From JALZKA01 sp963754045 (lineage in GTDB: Bacteria; Actinomycetota; Thermoleophilia; Solirubrobacterales; 70-9), in assembly GCA_963754045.1 (NCBI GenBank), contig CAVWEN010000003.1, forward strand, positions 310,001 to 374,000: a DNA stretch of 64,000 nt, read 5' to 3'. Below are positions 59,468-64,000 of the stretch, one piece after another. The first letter of the stretch is position 1. Every line of letters starts with the position of its first letter. Position numbers and translations under genes: made by a program. Under the pieces are notes generated by a model. It worked only from the letters and a program-made list of their open reading frames with translations. It ran no database searches and was not told where the DNA came from.

Positions 59468-59473
59468 TACCCT
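59468..59473 (+). promoter_or_regulatory. -10 element TACCCT upstream of rpmF
   Basis: TACCCT ends ten bases before the rpmF ATG, identical to the element before rpmB. Confidence 0.43.
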
Positions 59474-59483
59474 TCTCCGCCGC

Positions 59484-59696
59484 ATGGCCGTCCCAAAGAA
59501 GAGAACTTCCAGTGCCCGTCGCGACAAGCGCCGCGCTACCTACGCGATCAGCGCACCACGCCTGAACGAATGCCCACGCTGCCACAGCCCGCGCCTGCCG
59601 CATCGCGTCTGTCCCACCTGCGGTACCTACGCCGGACGTGAGGTCATCGCCCAGGATCTCGGCGAGCTCGCGGCGACGCCTCCCACCTCGGAGTAG
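59484..59696 (+). CDS. rpmF: Ribosomal protein L32 (zinc-binding form)
   Basis: L32 is a 50S subunit protein. The 70-residue sequence begins MAVPKKRTSSARRDKRRA and has CPRC and CPTC pairs forming the zinc ribbon (C+ form). The position yceD-rpmF-plsX is standard. plsX begins six bases after its stop. Confidence 0.96.
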   Translation: MAVPKKRTSSARRDKRRATYAISAPRLNECPRCHSPRLPHRVCPTCGTYAGREVIAQDLGELAATPPTSE

Positions 59697-59702
59697 CCGG
59701 CC

Positions 59703-60719
59703 GTGGTGACCGTCGCGCTCGACGCCAACGGTGTCGAGCGAGGCGATGACGTGCTCGCGAAAGGCGCTCGACTTGCGGCGGGCGACGGCATCGCGCTCCG
59801 AGTCTTTGGCGACCCGGCTCGGTTGGGCGCGCTCGAGGGCTCTGCCGACATCGAGGTGGTGCCGGCCACGGAGGCTATTTCCAACGATGATGAGCCGGTA
59901 GCGGCGGTGCGGGGACGCTCGGACGCCTCGGTGGTCGCCGCCGCCCGCGACGTCGCCGAGGGGACGTCGCAGGCGCTGATGAGCTCGGGGCCGACCGGGG
60001 CGACGATGGCCGCCGCGCTCTTCGCGTTCCGTCGGTCTCGGGGCGTCAGGCGCCCCGCGCTTGCACTACAGCTCGCCGTACCCGGCAGGTCGGGGCCGCC
60101 GACGCTCCTCCTCGACGTGGGCGCGAATTCCGAAGCGCGGGCCCACGACCTCGTCCAGTTCGCGGCGATGGGCGCATCGTTCAGCAAAGCCGTGCTGGGC
60201 ATTGCCGAACCGCGCGTCGCGTTGCTCTCGATCGGCGAGGAGGCCAAGAAGGGCACTCCGGAGGTCATCGAGGCGCACGCCGCGCTCGAGGGCGTCGACG
60301 CGATCAACTTCACGGGCAACGTCGAGGGGCGCGATCTGTTGAGCCAGAAGGTGGACGTGATCGTCACCGACGGCTTTACGGGCAACGTTGTGCTGAAAAC
60401 GCTCGAGGGCACCGCCCGAGCCGTCGGTGACGCGGTCGGAACTGCAGCGCGCTCGAATCCGATCGCCTCCATCGGCGGCCTGCTGCTGCGCCCGGCGCTC
60501 GGCGTCCTGCGCCGCGAGATGGACCCGGACGGCACCGGTGGGGCGATCCTCCTGGGGCTGCGCGGCGTTGCCGTGGTCGGTCACGGCAGTTCCGGGCCCG
60601 ATGGGATCGCGAACGCGATCCGGCTCGCCGCGCGCACGGTCGAACAGGACGCCGTCGCCAGGACCGCCCTGCTGATGGAGTCGGCGAGCCTCGGCCGTTC
60701 TGATAGGAAAGAAGCCTGA
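59703..60719 (+). CDS. plsX: PlsX, phosphate acyltransferase
   Basis: PlsX makes acyl-phosphate from acyl-ACP, the start of phospholipid synthesis. The 338-residue protein has VTVALDANGVERGDDV (family ALDAMGGD variant), SSGPTGATMAAALF, LLDVGANSEARAHDLVQFA, ALLSIGEEAKKG and VVTDGFTGNVVLKTLEG. The first motif has NGVE in place of the usual MGGD, which is worth noting. GTG start; it overlaps acpP. Confidence 0.93.
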   Translation: MVTVALDANGVERGDDVLAKGARLAAGDGIALRVFGDPARLGALEGSADIEVVPATEAISNDDEPVAAVRGRSDASVVAAARDVAEGTSQALMSSGPTGATMAAALFAFRRSRGVRRPALALQLAVPGRSGPPTLLLDVGANSEARAHDLVQFAAMGASFSKAVLGIAEPRVALLSIGEEAKKGTPEVIEAHAALEGVDAINFTGNVEGRDLLSQKVDVIVTDGFTGNVVLKTLEGTARAVGDAVGTAARSNPIASIGGLLLRPALGVLRREMDPDGTGGAILLGLRGVAVVGHGSSGPDGIANAIRLAARTVEQDAVARTALLMESASLGRSDRKEA

Positions 60720-60973
60720 TGAGCGATTCAGTGGCGAGCCGGGAAGAGGTGATGGACAAGGTGGTCGGACACCTCTCCGACGAGTTGGGCGTGGACTCGG
60801 CCAAGATCTCGGCGGAGTCGAACTTCCGGGCCGACCTAGATGCCGACTCGCTCGACCTCTACGAGCTGGTGATGGAGCTCGAGGACACCTACGGCGTGAA
60901 GATGTCCGAGGAGGAGGCCGAGGGCATCGAGACCGTCGGCCAGGCGGTCGAATTCGTGGTGGGTCGCCTCTAA
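60719..60973 (+). CDS. acpP: Acyl carrier protein
   Basis: AcpP carries fatty-acid intermediates on a phosphopantetheine arm. The 84-residue acidic protein has the attachment motif DADSLDLYEL with Ser44. It overlaps the plsX stop by one base, and rnc follows three bases after its stop. Confidence 0.96.
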   Translation: MSDSVASREEVMDKVVGHLSDELGVDSAKISAESNFRADLDADSLDLYELVMELEDTYGVKMSEEEAEGIETVGQAVEFVVGRL

Positions 60974-60976
60974 CGC

Positions 60977-61708
60977 ATGGCACGGGGTATTCGGGCGATC
61001 GTTCGCGGGGGGCTTGGGTCGGGGCCAACCGCCGACGGCCCGGACGCGCTGCGCGCCCTGATCGACTCACTGCCATCCGACCTGCGCCGGCGCTCGCTAA
61101 CGCACTCGTCTTGGACCGAGCACCGCGCCGACGCTTACGGTCGTCTCGCCTTCCTGGGCGACAGTGTCCTCGGCCTCTCGATCGCCGAGCATCTGTTCAA
61201 CAAGCTGCCCCGATCCGACATCGGCCGGCTCACCAAGATCCACGGCCAGGCGGTGAGCGGTCGCGCCTGTGCCGAGGTCGCGCTCGAGTTGGGGCTTCCC
61301 GAGCTGATGCGAGAGGTCGAGCCCGACCGCTTCGAGGGAGGCATCGAACTCCGCGTCCTGCTCGAGAGTGAGCGGGCCCTAGCATCGGTGTGCGAATCCG
61401 TGATCGGAGCCGTCTACATCGAGCACGGGCTCGAGGTTGCGAAGGAGGCCGTGGTCGCTGCCTTTGCCGCTCAGGTCGCGCTGGCCTCGGAGACGGTCCT
61501 CGACTTCAAGTCGGCTCTACAGGAGCGAATCGCCCGTGATGGGGCCCGGGTTCGGTACGAGGTGCTGGACGAGGACGGTCCTCCGCACGACCGCACTTTC
61601 GAGGTCGCGGCGAGTGTCGAAGGCCAGCGCCTCGGGAAGGGCACGGGCGGAACCAAGAAGGCGGCCGAGCAGGCGGCGGCGCAGGAGGCCCTGGAAGGCC
61701 TCTCGTAG
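60977..61708 (+). CDS. rnc: RNase III-like protein with altered catalytic residues
   Basis: RNase III cuts double-stranded RNA. The 243-residue protein has both domains: the RNase III fold (TEHRADAYGRLAFLGDSVLG) and a C-terminal dsRNA-binding domain (DFKSALQERIARDG to KKAAEQAAAQEALEGL). The signature differs: where the family has ERLEFLGD, this has Gly55-Arg-Leu-Ala58-Phe-Leu-Gly-Asp62, so the metal-binding Glu at 58 is Ala. In the D--E motif, position 137 is Ser rather than Asp; Glu140 is kept. Two of four metal ligands are lost, so cleavage may be weak or absent. It lies between acpP and smc, as usual. Confidence 0.9.
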   Translation: MARGIRAIVRGGLGSGPTADGPDALRALIDSLPSDLRRRSLTHSSWTEHRADAYGRLAFLGDSVLGLSIAEHLFNKLPRSDIGRLTKIHGQAVSGRACAEVALELGLPELMREVEPDRFEGGIELRVLLESERALASVCESVIGAVYIEHGLEVAKEAVVAAFAAQVALASETVLDFKSALQERIARDGARVRYEVLDEDGPPHDRTFEVAASVEGQRLGKGTGGTKKAAEQAAAQEALEGLS

Positions 61709-61710
61709 CC

Positions 61711-61751
61711 TTGCGGGCCGCAATCGACTCCGTCCGACGCACGGGGGAGTC
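61711..61751 (+). other. Two inverted repeats in the rnc-smc gap
   Basis: TTGCG-CGCAA (61711-61723) with a three-base loop, then GACTCC (61726-61731) with GGAGTC (61746-61751). Possible terminator or 3'-end structures. No -10 of the type seen elsewhere is placed close before the smc start. Confidence 0.3.
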
Positions 61752-61786
61752 TTACGTCCGTAGGGATGCCCTAACCGCGCTGCTGC

Positions 61787-64000
61787 ATGCACCTGAGCTC
61801 GATCACAATCAAGGGCTTCAAGTCCTTTCCTGAGCGAACCCGGCTGGAGTTCTCGCCGGGGGTCAGTGTGATCGTCGGCCCTAACGGCTGCGGCAAGTCG
61901 AATATCACCGACGCGGTCCTCTGGGCGCTCGGCGAGCAGAGCCCGCTGAGCGTGCGCGGCCAGTCGATGCAGGACATGGTCTACACCGGCGGCGAGGGTG
62001 TCGGCCCCAGCCGGGCGGCCGAGGTCGAGGTGATCCTCGCCACCGACGACAGCGACGAGGGCATCGAGTTCTCCGAGGTATGCGTTCGCCGTCGCCTCGA
62101 TCGCTCGGGCGAGGGCGAGTACCGCCTGAACGGAGCGCGCTGCCGCCTCTCCGACGTGATCGAGCTGCTCTCCGACGCGAACCTCGGCGGCGAGATGCAC
62201 TCGGTGATCAGCCAGGGCAGGGTCGAGGAGATCGTGCACTCGAAGCCGCCGCAGCGCCGGCTCCTGGTTGAGGAGGCCGCGGGTCTCGGCAAGCACCGCA
62301 AGCGCCGTCGCCGCGCGCAGCTGCGGCTCGAGCGGACGCAGGACAATCTCGATCGCGCGCTCGACGTCGAGCGCGAGGCTCGCCGCGTGTTGCGCCCGCT
62401 CAAGCAGCAGGCCCAGGCCGCCGACATTCACACGCGCCTCGAACGTGAGTCGAACGAACTGCGAGCCCGGCTGCTCGCCGCCGAGGCCGGTGCGCACGAG
62501 GGCGAGCTGGCCACCGCCGAGCGCCAAGCCGCCGTCGCGCGCAAGGATCGCGAGACGATCGAGGCTGAGCTGGCGTCTCTCACCGAGCGCCGCGCGGGTA
62601 TCGAAACCAGTCTGGCCGACCGTGATCGCGCCCGGACCGAGGCCTGGGGCAGGCTCACCGCGTTGCGCGCCGCCAACGAGCGGATCTCCGCACGGGCGGA
62701 CGCCCTGGCCGCGCGTCACCGTCAGCTTCGAGCCGATATCGAGCGCCGTCAGGCTTCGCTTGGAGAGCTGGCCGCCGAGTTGGCGGCAGAGGCCGAACGT
62801 GCGGGTGGTGATCCGGTCGAGGTGGGCATCGCCCGCGCCGCTGAGACCACGGCGAGCGCGGCAAGCGCTCTCGAACGCGCGGCAAAGGCAACCACGGAGG
62901 CGGCCCGCGCCGCCGAGGTGGGCATGGCGCGCGAGGCGCTCGAGCTCGCGGCGCGTACCTCGCGCCGGGTCGAGGACCTGCTCGGGCAGCGGCGCCAGGA
63001 CTCGATCGAGCGGCGCATCGGTGTTGAGCTGGATCTGGTCGGCCGGCTTGCGACGCTTTGCGAGGCCGCCGCGGCGGCGCGTGACGCCACCAGCGAGCGC
63101 GCCCAGGCTCTCGAGGCCAGGACGCTCGCCGAATCGGGCTCCAACGACGCCGCGGAGGCGCTGCGTGCCTGCTCGCGCGAAGAGGCCGAGGTTCAAGCTC
63201 GGCTTCGAATCGCGGGCGAGGCGGTGACCAGCGCCGAGGTCCGCTCCACCCATTTGCGCGACCGCCGGGACGAGGCCGCGGTCGAGCTGAAGCGGGTTGC
63301 CGAGGCGCTGGGCCGTGCGATCGAGCCGGCGACGGAGCCGCTGGCGGAGGCGGAACGGGCCGAGATCGACGCGAAGCTCGAGCGCCTCGCTCGTCGCCGC
63401 GAGTCGCTGGGCCCGGTCAATCCACTGGCCGAGCGCGAGTACGAGCAGGCTCAGGCTCGGCTCAGCGACCTCGAGGAGCAGCGCGCGGATCTCGAATCGG
63501 CTCTAAATGAACTGAAGGGCTTGATCCGCGACACGGACCGCAAGATCCACTCGGCGTTCGAGGAAACCTTCGAGGCGGCACAGGGCAACTTCTCCGAGCT
63601 CATCGAGCATCTGTTCCCGGGCGGCCGCGGCCGGCTGCGGCTGGTCACCCAGCAGGGCCCGCGACCGGTGCTGGGCGGCGAGGACATAGCGGAGCCCGAA
63701 TCCGACCCGGCCGCTCCCGAACGAGAAGCGGAGGAGGCGGACGGCGCCGGGGGTGGGGCTCCCGGCTTTATCTCGTCGGGTATCGAAATCGAGGTGACGC
63801 CCGCGGGCAAGGCGATGCGCAAACTTCAGCTGCTCTCCGGCGGTGAGAAGTCGCTGGTGGCGCTGGCATTCGTGTTCTCCGTCTTCATGGCGCGCCCGTC
63901 GCCGTTCTACATCCTCGACGAGGTCGAGGCTGCGCTCGACGACGCGAACATCGATCGCTTTCTACAGCTCGTGCGCCGGTTCGCCGACCGCGCGCAGTTC
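61787..64000 (+). CDS. smc: SMC ATPase, compact and apparently hinge-less (3' end cut by window)
   Basis: SMC with ScpAB organises and segregates the chromosome. From ATG 61787 the frame is open for 738 codons to the window end. Walker A is at 31-38 (GPNGCGKS), the Q-loop/D region has ISQGRVEEIVHSKPPQRR and VEEAAGLGKHRKRRRRA, the signature LSGGEKSL is at 683-690, and Walker B FYILDEVEAALDDAN starts at 707. Canonical bacterial SMC places the signature near residue 1085. Between are two coiled-coil arms of about 170 residues each that meet at A339-GGDP; no hinge sequence is seen. LGPVNP at 541 marks the C-terminal arm near the head. The protein would end near residue 790. Confidence 0.92.
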   Translation, partial: MHLSSITIKGFKSFPERTRLEFSPGVSVIVGPNGCGKSNITDAVLWALGEQSPLSVRGQSMQDMVYTGGEGVGPSRAAEVEVILATDDSDEGIEFSEVCVRRRLDRSGEGEYRLNGARCRLSDVIELLSDANLGGEMHSVISQGRVEEIVHSKPPQRRLLVEEAAGLGKHRKRRRRAQLRLERTQDNLDRALDVEREARRVLRPLKQQAQAADIHTRLERESNELRARLLAAEAGAHEGELATAERQAAVARKDRETIEAELASLTERRAGIETSLADRDRARTEAWGRLTALRAANERISARADALAARHRQLRADIERRQASLGELAAELAAEAERAGGDPVEVGIARAAETTASAASALERAAKATTEAARAAEVGMAREALELAARTSRRVEDLLGQRRQDSIERRIGVELDLVGRLATLCEAAAAARDATSERAQALEARTLAESGSNDAAEALRACSREEAEVQARLRIAGEAVTSAEVRSTHLRDRRDEAAVELKRVAEALGRAIEPATEPLAEAERAEIDAKLERLARRRESLGPVNPLAEREYEQAQARLSDLEEQRADLESALNELKGLIRDTDRKIHSAFEETFEAAQGNFSELIEHLFPGGRGRLRLVTQQGPRPVLGGEDIAEPESDPAAPEREAEEADGAGGGAPGFISSGIEIEVTPAGKAMRKLQLLSGGEKSLVALAFVFSVFMARPSPFYILDEVEAALDDANIDRFLQLVRRFADRAQF

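Noticed and set aside
61517..63253. 578-residue minus-strand frame antisense to rnc and smc
   Set aside because: Shadow of smc third-position GC. Leu/Arg/Ala-rich with no recognisable motif, while smc is clearly coding.
61787..64000. A frameshift in smc that would hide a hinge domain
   Set aside because: I read the frame codon by codon from 61787 through the coiled-coil arms to the C-terminal arm near 63430 and found no stops. Motifs before and after are in the same frame, and no hinge-like sequence appears in another frame.

Overview
This window is about 64 kb of GC-rich actinobacterial chromosome carrying core housekeeping genes. The best lineage guess is class Thermoleophilia (Solirubrobacterales-like). 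That rests on the split glycine-cleavage P-protein, small secreted proteins with an 'ALGG..YA..K.PKNS' type leader, a Ku/LigD end-joining set, and the order rpmB-fakA-recG-rsmD-coaD ... yceD-rpmF-plsX-acpP-rnc-smc. There are no rRNA or tRNA genes, no insertion sequences, no prophage and no CRISPR array.

Layout. (1) 1-10973 is the cell wall and division cluster: murF (cut by the window edge), mraY, murD, ftsW, murG, murC, murB, ftsQ, ftsZ. Two small minus-strand genes interrupt it between mraY and murD. (2) 11061-15503 is the glycine cleavage system gcvT-gcvH-gcvPA-gcvPB, followed by a MocR-type regulator divergent from a small protein. (3) 17405-23580 has a secreted protein of unknown function, a three-piece NHEJ set (LigD polymerase, Ku, LigD ligase), trpS and two related secreted proteins. 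(4) 23642-34469 runs scpA (frameshifted), scpB, rluB, aroH, hisC, a secreted triple-repeat protein, an M15 peptidase, then aroF-tyrA-aroA-cmk-der. DAHP synthase, EPSP synthase, chorismate mutase, prephenate dehydrogenase and an aminotransferase together give much of the route to tyrosine. (5) 34483-44283 has a DUF3352 protein, metK, a PH-domain membrane protein and priA-def-fmt-rsmB-(zinc ribbon)-rpe. (6) 44280-51014 has a K+/H+ antiporter and a flippase on the minus strand, then ribD-ribE-ribBA-ribH. (7) 51032-64000 has rpmB, a phosphoesterase, fakA, recG, rsmD, coaD, a coiled-coil protein, an enoyl-CoA hydratase and methyltransferase pair, yceD-rpmF-plsX-acpP-rnc, and smc running off the end.

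Most notable. The SMC reading frame is uninterrupted and has both ATPase half-motifs, but it is far too short and shows no hinge domain: its arms turn at a Gly-Gly-Asp-Pro. Its kleisin partner gene scpA has a one-base frameshift. RNase III lacks two of the usual four metal-binding carboxylates. Three genes (ligD polymerase, fmt, phosphoesterase) have no ATG/GTG/TTG where homology says they begin. About nineteen transcription-unit starts have a TANNNT hexamer 6-10 nt before the start codon, which points to widespread leaderless transcription.

All calls come from reading the sequence and from family knowledge. No database search was run.
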